Source: Elysia marginata | Taxonomy: Eukaryota; Mollusca; Gastropoda; Plakobranchidae | Assembly (NCBI GenBank): GCA_019649035.1 | Contig: BMAT01009383.1 | Coordinates: 116,482 to 143,719, forward strand | DNA length: 27,238 nucleotides | Direction of reading: 5' to 3' | Shown: positions 12,001-24,279 of the stretch, one piece after another | Position numbering within the stretch: position 1 is the stretch's first letter | How the letters are laid out: every line of letters begins with the position of its first letter | The notes under the pieces: model-generated | What the model was told of the DNA's origin: nothing | Databases searched by the model: none | Seen by the model: only the letters and a program-made list of their open reading frames with translations | Program-made: the position numbers and the translations under genes

Positions 12001-15000
12001 CAACTATATTAAACCAATGGTTTAAAAGAAGGCACAAACCACTTTTTTGCTCATTGTTTTTAAAAAAACATTCAATCTGAATCAGGTAATTGCATTAGTT
12101 CTTAAACTCACTTTGAGGTCTGTTGTATGAGGTGTTTGCAAGTCTTGACTGTGGAGAGAATAGGATAAGAGAACAGTGTAGTTATACAATACTTCCAAAA
12201 AATTAAATGCTATCGCCACTGCATAAGGCAACGTTATTCTTAGTATTGTATTTATAGTGAAAAAATTACTAACTTTGATCATGAAAGAGGTCTGGTAAAG
12301 TAAGAGTAGGCTTCAAGTGCTTACGGTTTGCTACTGATTGTGAATATAGTTAACTAAATTAGAAGAGACAAAAACAAACTGCCAAGATTTACATGACTTA
12401 AAAATATTTAATTAACATCTATATTGTGTTTATCCTCTTAGTTTAATTCGCTTTGCAACACAAATTTAAGTGATGGGTATTATATTAACAAAGTCCTCAG
12501 CTCAAACTGATGATCTTAGCTGTCAAAAAAAGAATCAAAAGCAGTTGAAGACAGTATTACTCAGAGACAAAGTGAAAGACAAAAGAGCAGTTAAATTCGA
12601 CCAGAAGGTCAAACGGTGTAACCGTGAATAAATACAGTTCTGTTGAGTGAGATGCTAAGCAGTTTGCGAGTCGAACTCAATCCTGCTCTTACAGGTTCAA
12701 TTCCAAGCCACGACTCATGATGTAATTGCCTTAGGAAAGCAAATTATCCACACTTTCCTAAGTCCACCCACCTTGAAAATGGGTACCTGACTGAGAGAAG
12801 TGCTTGAAATTTTGGGAATGTTGACATTCGAGCGACTGTAATGCTTCATAATACGACTTGGATTTGCTCTGCTGTGTATTGGTTTGGTGGGGGAATATGT
12901 AAAGTCTTGAGACTACGCTCGGAGGTAAATGATTATAACCATATTTTCTTAGGTTGTTCTCTGGTTATAGACCCTCGGCTTTAAAGAATTACCCGACTGT
13001 AAGCAAAGAAAGATATTGTCAGCATGCTACAGTGATGTGCTTTATTTCCTGCTCCTCTGTAAAATCAGAAGGTATTGTGGTTTTAAATAGCCTTTCAGGG
13101 AGCCCATGTAAAGCCCTTAGAGCGTTTAAGACGATTAGGTGCTATATAAAAACGCTCTTTTACTTTAGTTTTTCAAGTCTCACCCCTTGATCTGGTGTTG
13201 CTGTCTTAGTTCTGGCAGCTGGTACAGGCGGCGAGGCAGACTACAAAAGATGTAAACATATGCATGGAGTTAAGAACGCCCCAAAATAATTTCAACATCA
13301 AGATAAATCTTTATTGTCCCTAAAAGAGAAAGATTAATCTTCATTGACCTTCAAAGTGATCTGGCTTTCTATAATAAAAAAAAATTTATTTTTTTTAAAA
13401 AGCATGTATTGATGTTGTATTGCCATGATTCCATATGTAAATAGACCGTTGCAAGATTTACATCGTTATTAATAGAGAGATTTTTTTCATATCTGATTAC
13501 ATAAATACAAATATACAATGACTAACTTTTTACTCAATAGACAAAACCAAGCTTGTTTTATCACGTTCAATGATTTATATATGCTCTATTGTTATGACAC
13601 AAAACACCCAAACTTTGCATTTGAAAAGAAGGAAAAATACCAATGACCTTCAAAAACTTTAAAGTGTTTACAAAAGTACCACGTTTTCAAGTTTGTTCAG
13701 TTCGCTTCCAGAAATTGTTCAATGATAAATACACACAATGAAAAATTCATTTTAAATTTATATTAAAAAATTTTCATCAATGAGCCACAATTTGATTTCC
13801 ACATTTTATTCTCAGTTATCCTTAAACCAACATTGAAAAGTAACGAAGTTCTAGGTCTTGATTCTTCTTCAATTTCCGGTTTCTATATAAAAAATAACCC
13901 GTATATATTACAACTTCGCAAGAGAAATGAATTATGACTATTTGCGATCGTAATTTCAAGAACGAGAGGCTTAGAAATGTACAGATGAAACACAAGAAAA
14001 ATTTTAAAAAAGACAAGGTGATGCTCAAACGTAAGTCTCATGTGTTATGATGAATGAGATAGTCATTGACAGTAAGACAAACAAAAAATGGATAAAGATT
14101 GAACTCCATAAAGACCACCTTTTCAAATCCCCTACTTTGTTAACAGTATATTTTTTTATTATTGAACATACACAGCGTTTTGAGTCTACTCAACAAACGG
14201 AGCCTGGAGTAAAAAAAAAAAACAAACAACAACCAAGGGCTCTAGCTTCCACAAAGAAGCAATATATCTATTAATATAAATACTCATTATATAAAAGGAG
14301 TGTTTAAATTGCAAAAAACATAGGCAAACCATCAGATCAGTAAAGAGGAGTTTTCTATACTTTTACAAATTGTGCATCTTCTTCAATATAGATTTAAGAA
14401 TAAACAAACGAAACAAAAACACTAAAGTCGACATGGAAAATGATTATGATGTATAATACCTATTTTCCTTTATCTTTACAAAGTCTTGCGATAGATTTTT
14501 TAAAATCTTCTTTAGATGGACAAAATAATACTATTTTCCTAACGAAAAGATTAAAGTTGTGTTGAAGATTAACTGCCTTAAAAAGTCAATATTATAGAAA
14601 GTTGAAAATCTACAAAAGTTGAGGCAGTTGGAGTATTCCTGCTTTCGAATGTCATTGGAACAAGGAATAACACAGTCAGTTCTTGCATGGTCAAGTCTAA
14701 AAGTCCTTGAAAGAATCTCAAAGAATTTCTCCAACAACATTGAAACGTTACTATTTTAGTTGAAGTGAATATGTGTACTTAGTATAATTGTTTGATAAAA
14801 AAAATAAAACTTCATTTTCAGTCATTAATCTTTACAAATGACAGCCTTGTATCTTGTGCTTTGACTGAATTTTGAGCTCATGAACAAAAAAAAAAAAGAG
14901 TGATCTTTTCAGTTTTATTTTAGCAAACAAATTGGCTATAAAAGGAAAAGGAACGAGCTTGTAAATAATAAAAAGTTAACACCAGCAATGCCACAAAAAG

Positions 15001-18000
15001 ACTGATCTGTGAACATTTACTTTACAATAAGAAGTTAAGATACTCTTTAAAATCCACACAAAAAGAAAAAAAAAAACCACAAAGGTTTAAACCCTTGTCA
15101 TGCAAAATCTTTACTATTACAGGGGGAAAAGTTTCAAGAAGTATGTCAAAGGTTAATAAGTTTATCATTAGAGCCAAGATTTTGGGAATTTTCCATAGCT
15201 GGTTAACATTTGCTTTTTTTTCTGGCACAGTGTGGAGAGAGGGTGGAGAGGGAGGGAGAGACAGACAGAGATAGACAGACAGAGAAACAGACAGACAGAC
15301 AGAGACAAAGACAGTGAGATGTGGAGAGAGAGTAGGGGTGAAACTGACTTTATTATAGACAAAAATCTAATATATGTCACTGAATAAATGAAGTTTGTGT
15401 TACAAAGAAAGATAAAAGATGTTTTTTCATTATAAACTGTAAAGCACACACAGAAATTTTAATTTGAATATGAAAACATATTCTGTAGTTTGGAATTTTC
15501 GAGTCTTTAATTTAAGCTGATTCTTTTTGACTGATTCTAGATCTATTGAACCCAAAATTAGAGAATTAAAAATGAATGACTCGATTCGAAATCACCTATC
15601 AATATTTTTGTAAGCAAAGAAACTTACAAAAGACAAGGCTGCACATTAAAAACTTAATAATAAAGAAAACAGCTTCATGAATGGATCAACTAGAGTCTGT
15701 NNNNNNNNNNNNNNNNNNNNNNNNNNNNNNNNNNNNNNNNNNNNNNNNNNNNNNNNNNNNNNNNNNNNNNNNNNNNNNNNNNNNNNNNNNNNNNNNNNNN
15801 NNNNNNNNNNNNNNNNNNNNNNNNNNNNNNNNNNNNNNNNNNNNNNNNNNNNNNNNNNNNNNNNNNNNNNNNNNNNNNNNNNNNNNNNNNNNNNNNNNNN
15901 NNNNNNNNNNNNNNNNNNNNNNNNNNNNNNNNNNNNNNNNNNNNNNNNNNNNNNNNNNNNNNNNNNNNNNNNNNNNNNNNNNNNNNNNNNNNNNNNNNNN
16001 NNNNNNNNNNNNNNNNNNNNNNNNNNNNNNNNNNNNNNNNNNNNNNNNNNNNNNNNNNNNNNNNNNNNNNNNNNNNNNNNNNNNNNNNNNNNNNNNNNNN
16101 NNNNNNNNNNNNNNNNNNNNNNNNNNNNNNNNNNNNNNNNNNNNNNNNNNNNNNNNNNNNNNNNNNNNNNNTTGTTTATGTTAATTATTTTTTTTTTGGA
16201 CTGGTTCCAGATCTACTCAACCAAAAATTAGGAAATTAAAACTGGATGATTTGATTTAAAATCTTCTATCGATATTTTCGTAAGCAAGGAAACTTACAAA
16301 ATACAAGGCTGCACATTAAAACCTTATTAAAAAAAGAAAACAGCTTGATGAATGGATCAACTAGAGTCCATATAAATCCTTGTATTTATAAGCGCTGCAT
16401 CTACGTCTTAAGTTTAAAGTAATCTTTAAGTTTAAGAGAGTTGATATAAGAAAGCATTCCCTACATAACTCTAAGTTGACTTTGTTGCTGTAAGAAAAAC
16501 CGATTAAAAAAGATACGATTGACAGACAAGGGTGTGAATGAAAGAATATAAATGTATAAAAAAAAAGAGTTGTAAAAGATTCCATTGAAACACCCAGACC
16601 GAAAAAGTGCACACACAGCAATCGGTGTAAGGGGCATAACTCGTGAATTTCATATTAAGTATCACGCAGGAGTGTCACCTTCGTCTTATCCCCCTTATTT
16701 TCTTCTGTTTCTGAGGCTTCTTGACCTTTGGTTGCCAGGGTGGGAATCGGAGGGGATTTCCCCCTTTTCTCTTGTTCAGCCTGATTAACAGTGGTTTGTT
16801 TATTATTTAAAATCTAGCAAACGATACTAGTCGACATTTTTGTACTTTGATATCAATGACTTTAGACCAAACTTTTAAACCTTGAATTTATCTCGTCTTT
16901 CTCGAGTTGCTTTGTTGCCAAACCCTAACCATTTCTGCACAGCCCCCACAAAACTTGCAGAATTTTTATATTTAAAAATATATCTAATTTTTGAAAGCTC
17001 CTTTAAAAAGTTCCAATCCAAGACAATTGAAAGAAAAATGTATTTTAAAATTTCAGACTGCAAGAGATTGTGATGACAACAGCAACCAGTCCTCCAGTCG
17101 AATATTTCATCGTCAGCTATTATTTTAATGTCTTTATAGTTGTATATAACAGCATATAATATGTCTCTCAATGAGGGTGAATGAGTCGTAAATTTTACAC
17201 TACGAGGTATTGATATTTTGAACATTGCATAAATTTTAGCTCCATAAAAAAATTATAACAAGTTTTTTAAAATTTTGTGGAAAGGTATTAGATGATAATT
17301 TTGTGATTTATAATAAAAAGCTTAGAGGAATAAATCTATCTTGGAATTTTCTTAAAATTTTAATATCCGAGTTGCGGCTCATTGATTCTGGTTGTGAAAC
17401 ATATCAACTTTCAATTTATACTAAGAGAGATTCTGGTGACAAGATTTATCAGTTCATTTTATAGGAGCATTAGACATTTTATAGCTATACTAATACAATA
17501 GAAAAAAAGTTAGAATTATAAAATTAACTCTAAAAAGTCTACTTAAATGTAAAACATGGACTATCATTTATCACAAATTTAAAGGTGAGATGTTTCTCAA
17601 AAAAAGCAGCTGTCAATATTTGAGAAAGCAGTAACGTCTATGTTACCCGTAGCCTGTCTTGTTGTTCTCTCTCGCGTTCCTCTCTCAACTGTCTTTGTCT
17701 CTCTTCATCTGCCTCACGCCTCTTTCTCTCCAACTCCAATTTCTTCTCCTCTGCTGCCCTCATCATTTCTTCATTCTTTTTCCTTGCCTGAGAAATAGAA
17801 AGAGATAGAGTAAAAATGTATAAGAGCAATTCGCTGAAAAATTCCTTCCACGGATTTTCTTTACAATAAAGTAGTTAAAAGCAGTTGCAAGAATGAAAAA
17901 CTGTTTTCAAAACTTGTCCTTTTTCATAATCCAACTATGAGTTCTAATGGCTAAATTAGAATAAAAATCATCCTTTAGAATATAAGTATCTGGTTATCAT

Positions 18001-21000
18001 TTTCCATCCAAAGTATCCCCTTAACCCTCATGGAGTTCCTACAACATAATACCTCTTCTTCTTTGGCTTTGACTTTTGCTTGCTCTAGTTCATACTCTTG
18101 CTGCATTTTGGCCCTCTGTTCATCCAGAATCTTCTGTTCTCTCTCCTCCTCTAGTCGCTGCTGTTCTTTCTTCCTCATCTCTTCAAGTTTCTTTTCCTCT
18201 ATCTGAAATTATAAAAAAAAAAAACAGTTGCATGTTAAGTAAACACTCTTTCAAATTGTATGATTTTTTGCATCTGCAGAGAGTTAAAACTTCTTTATAG
18301 AGTTACAACATACAAATTCCCCTTTATACGGTTTTTAACAGATAAGATTTACTTTAGAGCAATAGCCTTTCTGTGCAAGTGATTAAATAGCTTTCCTTAA
18401 ATTATCGGTTAATATCGATCCCCACCTGTCAATGGTGAATGTGAATGTACACAACATACAACAGCACATAAAGCTAAGCATGGCATGAAAGAAGAAAACA
18501 TAGATGAGAATGTGGCCTACTGTTATTTTGGCCCATTGGAAAACAGAATACAAAACTTTGTTCATATTGAATATGCTATCAGGCAAGCTTTTTTTATTAT
18601 ATGCTTATTCGACGCAAGTAAGCTAAACTTTAATTTTTTTATCCCAACAAGTTCTGACCAGTCAGATAATAGAAATCGTTTTAAAAAAACGTCCATAGAA
18701 ACTTTTTTTTCCTTTGCTTGCTTACACTTTCGTAACAACAAAAATCTAATAGTTTCTGTGGCATTTCCAAGCAAATTTAAACAGTTTGTTGTTCAGAGCA
18801 TTGCAAAGTTCAAACCACTGACATTGTTGAAAAAAATAAACCATAGCTACATCTGATCCACTTGGATCAGTCTCAAGACATTCGGCAGTCTTTGATATCT
18901 TACCTGCTTTTTCAGCTCCGATTTGTATCTGTCAGCTTGAGTCTTTTCAGCCTCCGTCTGGAGAAAGGGAACATTTATTCAAGACATATAAATAGATGGT
19001 TCATAAACAAAGATGACACACTAACCCTCTTGATATAAAAAAAAAACAACTAAATTTGTTGCTTCTTGGTCCTGAAAAAGTCATTCTAGTTGCATTTTAA
19101 ATTAGTCCCCAAAATAATAAAGTTATTAAAAAGTTTTTGATGACTGAAAAATGCTACACCAGATAACCATGGGATTAAAGAACAAGGCAAAGCTTTCAAA
19201 GTAAAGACATTTAAAAAAAAAGAACTAAATATTGAAAATCAATATTTTTACAACTCGCGATCGACATCAGAGGGTGGTTAATCTATTTTCAATTACTAGG
19301 CAAAATGGAAGAAGCACGTGATAGTCAGTTTAGAAAAAGCTGGAGATTGAAACAGAGCTGTGGCAGTTATTGAAGGTCTGTCACTTTTAACACAGTAGTT
19401 GAAAAACAAGGTAGAAGCATCAAAGAGCACCAACACAAAATATATAGAGAGACAAATGGGATATCTTTTTCTTTTTCAAATGACTGAAAACAGCCATAGT
19501 TGCTGTCTAATACCATTTGCCTCAACAAGAGAAATCACCAGATGCAGAAAACGATTCTGCCGCCAAAGCAAGCACAAAGTTGATACATAAAAGAAGGCTT
19601 CTGTGGCATAAACTAATAAATTTAAATCACTGTTAAATGTCTCTGTGTTTAATATACTTTTAAAGTTGTTTTTGTGGAACAAGTGAGCCCCGTTCTGGGG
19701 AATCAATACATTCCGAGACTGATAAGACAGGAAATTAAGAAAAAAAAACGGCAAATTTTTTTTAGTTTGCCATATTTGGAAACATTATGTCTCATATTTG
19801 CATAAAATTTTTTGGGGCCGGGATTAAATCAGAGAGGAAGGTGCAGCCAGTCTGACAGGAAAAGGCCAACGTCCTTTGATGCTCTTCGCAGCAATATTTC
19901 TCACCTTGGGCATACCGAAAATACCATGTCCTCCTCTGGCGTGACTAGTCTCGCCTTCAGCAGTGGTCTGCACTGGCGGCGGACCAATCAGATCGTCTCT
20001 GTAACTGTTTGCTGCGCGGGTAGCGTTGCCGCCAGCCCCTGTGCGGGCAGATAGCTGCAGTTCGGGACTGTAGGACGCTGGGGGCGCTGCAAATCTTGGG
20101 GTATAGGGGTCGTTACCTCGATTGATGTTATCATTGCGCATCTGACGTAGGTCGGCTAAATAGAGAAGCCGTGTGAACATTTAATCATTGGGGTAGAAGA
20201 TTGTCATGAGAAGCATGCAAAAGGCAGGTTTCAAAGCCGTTTTGGAGGCTGTCATAATGGTGAAATTTTTTTTATCACAAACTTGTTAATTAAATATAGG
20301 CCTATGTGCCATTTTGTATGAATCTTTCTCTAAATACTTTCCATTTGTGTAGGAAAATGCAGGCTACTTAGCATACTTATATTGTGCTTTTACAATCTTT
20401 TCTTTTCAAAAGATATAGGAAAAATATATAAAAAGATATATAAAAAATATAAGAGGTACAGTAAGTTTTTTCCCGATATAACTATATATTAGGGTGAGGG
20501 GATATTTAGTCTCATAATTGGTATGCACGTAGAGAATGATTGCAATATAAACAAAGAACTTGATCTAAACCATCAACGCAGTTGTTTTGTACGCTTTGCA
20601 GGATAATGAAAAAGTAAATAAAAAATAGAGGTAACCAGCTAGATTTAAGGCAGTTTTCCTTTTGTTTGTTTTATTTTTAAAGCATTCTTAAGTTTATCTC
20701 TTTTAGAACAAACTAACCAACCTGAAACAAAATAACCCCAACCATCAATTTAGTAGAAAGTCTGTCTATAAGACATGAAATGAAAGAGAAGAAGGAACTG
20801 AAAGAAGAGAAGAAAAAACAAAGGCGGATGTTCTTTTATATTTTACATTTAATGGATGGTTTTTAAAACATTCGTAAACTGGACCTATATACAAGATCGT
20901 TCAGAGTATGACGTTAAAGTTGCGATTGTTATACAAATTCAACTTTTAAAACAGCAAAAGATATTTTGTGAAAAGGTAAGCAAAAAAAAAAACATGAAGT

Positions 21001-23881
21001 TTTATATTCCAAGGACGTTACTGAAAGCGCATGAAACAATAAAAACAAGCAAACGGTTCTAACCTTGAAAACTGTCTTGAAGCAAATAAAAATAGAAACG
21101 TCGATCTTAGCTTTAATGTATCCCCCCCCTCTCCTCCCCATCAATACTAATGACATTAGGTCGATTTCTATTATTTTTTAAGGAAATTGCTCGCAGATGC
21201 GTGTGTGAGTATGTGTTTTCAAGACAGTTGGTAGAGGCAAGTGATATGAAATAGAAAAATGAAAACTTCTAGGAGTGCAGCAAATTAAAAACGCGAAATT
21301 AATGATGTGCTCAAAGTGAGATGGAAGGAAAACAGCAGAATCTTGAGAATTTTTCATCAGAATGACTATGTTGAGACATAGACAGATCCAATTCAATGAA
21401 AACCCTAAATTGAAACGTAGTTCGTATTCTCAAGGCTACGCAAAGTAGACAATTGACTTTCAGACGCACTGTTTCCTTTCAATCAGTTTCCAAACGCCAA
21501 GGAAGAAAGAAAAGAAAACATCTTCGAACATTATTTTATCCCGTTGTTAAACATTACAGACGACAAGTTGAATTAGATTATGATACCAAAGGTTTTAGAT
21601 AACAGTCAGAGAAGTTCCTGAAACAAAGTGTTAGTTAGAACTATGTCAATGAACCAGAGACAGGTAGGAAAGAAAGATATGATTTCAACACAAAACAAAG
21701 ACAGGCGAAAGCCTTGGCCTTGGCGTAACAAAAGCCTTCAAGGCTTAAAATATCTAAAAAAAAAGACTTAAATGGCAGTCTTAAAAGAGCAGTGCATTTA
21801 CAAGACGGGCTTAATATTCTACAATTTATTGGCAAATATTTCCCCATGAACTTTTAAGTTCATGCCCTCGTCAAAAGCAATTGGCTTTGCAATGATCGGT
21901 GCAGCATCTTTCTGTGGCGTCGTGTTCTAGTGGTAGACACTCAGCTTTCAGACAGAGAGGTCAAGGGTTCGAGTCCTACTTTACTCTTTACTTTCCACAT
22001 TGTTTACAGGCGGCAACATCATGATAACCATGTTCCCCGACTTCGACAATACTCTATATACATTTGAATTTGAAAAAAATACGGCAATTTTCTCCCTGCT
22101 GTTTTAAACTAAATCCTCGGGTTTTGAATATTATGGCGTATACGAGGTCTTAAATTCACCTCTCCGTTGTGCTATAAAACACAAAAAAAAATTTAAAAAA
22201 TTTAAGATGTTAACTTCAAAACCACCCCTGCACACAAAATCGAAATGGAACCAAAAAAAAAGACATATAATACAATATACTGTGTCACTGAATCGTTACA
22301 TGATTTTTAAACTTTTAAGCTACATGACAAGAAGACTGGAACACAAAAGAAACAGAGTGTCTTGTTGCATTCAAAACAATGTGAACTACCCGATTGTGAT
22401 GGGTGAAAAACAACAATTAGAACAAGAACAAGAGGAAAAGTAAATAAATAAGAATTTCCAGACATTTTAACCTCTAGAGAAATGTGTTTTTAAAAAGAAT
22501 GAAATGAACAGGAAGATGAGGTCTTGCCTAAAACAGTCAGATTTCTTTTCTTCAACTTTTTGCTGATGTAAAGCATTCAGATTGAAAGCAGATTTAATTT
22601 TCTTCAAAAAGAGCAACAAACGTTCGAAGTCCGATTTGTTTATCATCCATAGTGGTAATGAGACAGCACCAGATCTTCCTGTGTGTATATTTCATGGAGT
22701 GTTAGTATACCAATTGATCATACTCAATAATCACATTCAATTCTATCACAGAAAGAACACAACCATAGTTTTCAAGCAGTCGCAATAAGTGTCACATTTT
22801 CACAACTGGATACTTACCAGCTGATCAGCGGCGCAAGGGAAATAACAATGAAATACTTTTATATCAGAAAAGTGTATTTAGGGGGTCCACTTAATTCTAC
22901 TTTGTAAAATATGTCTCTTTGTTAAGCTATCTATTAATTTCATGAGCACAGCTGTTGAAATGTTCATCAAATAAACCAGGAGAATTGATGTCTCTCAGTC
23001 TCTCATTTTCTATGTTTGTTAGTTTGTAAGTTGATATTACGAAAAGTGAAAATAATCATGCAGTTGATTTTCTAATCGCTCAGATTTAAAAAAAATTAAA
23101 TTGAAGCACAAGACTACCAATGATCTTAAAAAATATACAGTATACAGACAAACTGCTGAATGCTTCTTTACCGATGTGAAACTAAAATAAACTAATAACT
23201 CATGTCCAAAACAATTATTTATGAAATACAGTGCAAACAACAGCTTTTTTGGGTTTGAAATTATTGAAATCTTTGTGTCCTTTCCATTTACCTAAGATAT
23301 TTTGAACTTTTTGTTCTCAACAGATTAGATTCGAGCTATCCCAAAAACTAATATTGCCCCTCCTAATGTAGTATATTCTAAACAAATGCCTTCAAATTTA
23401 TTGCTTTGTTGCACTTAGGAGTAGTTTGTTTTTGGATCTTAATCGTGCTTAGTTTTCCTGGAAATAAAGTTTAGTGTGAACTTAAAATGAACAAAATCTC
23501 AATGAATCGCAACTTTCCATATTTTATGGTCGATATCTTGGCCATGACAATACAAGGGCTAACACATCATTCTGAACTGGCAAGGTTGTCTTAACGTGGA
23601 AACACATAACTAATAAATCTTGTAGGAAGTGAAAAGAGCTGGACGCTGCAATGTTGACATTCAAAGATTCTAGAGCTATAAAAAGGGATTTCAACAAATA
23701 TCATCTGCCCACTCACAAATCACATTTCCATGCTGGTCCCTCATCGGAGCTCCGCCTCCACCTTTACCAAACGGATCGTAGTTACGCGCCTCCTCTTCTA
23801 TTTTCCTCTCATATCTGACAAAGAGGGAAAAAAGAATTCATGGTGAATATGAATAAAAGTTTTAACAACTCTCAGTTTGAA

Positions 23882-23943
<62 letters not shown>

Positions 23944-24073
23944 ATGTATCTCTATCTTTCTCTCTCTCTTACAATATTCTCTCTTTGTTTCCTCCTTCTT
24001 TTGCCATTCCTTCCTGCTTTTTATTCATTTGTTTGTACTTCACGTCCTCACAAAGATTCTCTTTCATTCCAGT

Positions 24074-24126
<53 letters not shown>

Positions 24127-24232
24127 TTGTTTCCTCTTTCTTTTGCCATTCCTTCCTGTTTTTGATTCACTTATTTGTACTTCACAACCTCACTTACTTT
24201 CTCCTTCATTCACGTTCTCTATTTGTGTGTGT

Positions 24233-24279
<47 letters not shown>

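Larger units (their letters stand above)
13241..16678 (-). other. CSPP1 intron 8 (3.4 kb) with assembly gap
   Basis: The intron runs from acgaag|gtgaca to ttgtag. It is AT-rich, with a GACA/GA tract at 15232-15336, a divergent duplication around the gap, and no exon I can recognise. An exon could be hidden in the gap, because vertebrate CSPP1 has about 30 more residues between its two SPPxP motifs. Confidence 0.7.
16781..18903 (-). other. CSPP1 introns 5-7 region
   Basis: Introns of 866, 265 and 701 bp lie between the coiled-coil exons. All are GT-AG and AT-rich, without recognised repeats or RNA genes. Open frames on the plus strand opposite these introns show no family resemblance. Confidence 0.7.

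Noticed and set aside
15600-15650. Micro-exon between gtgcag and gtaagt in the duplicated segment
   Set aside because: The 11-base interval would break the reading frame between exons 8 and 9, which already join in phase.
15677-16231. 184- and 167-codon frames spanning N bases
   Set aside because: They consist almost wholly of gap bases, with only a few real codons at either end.
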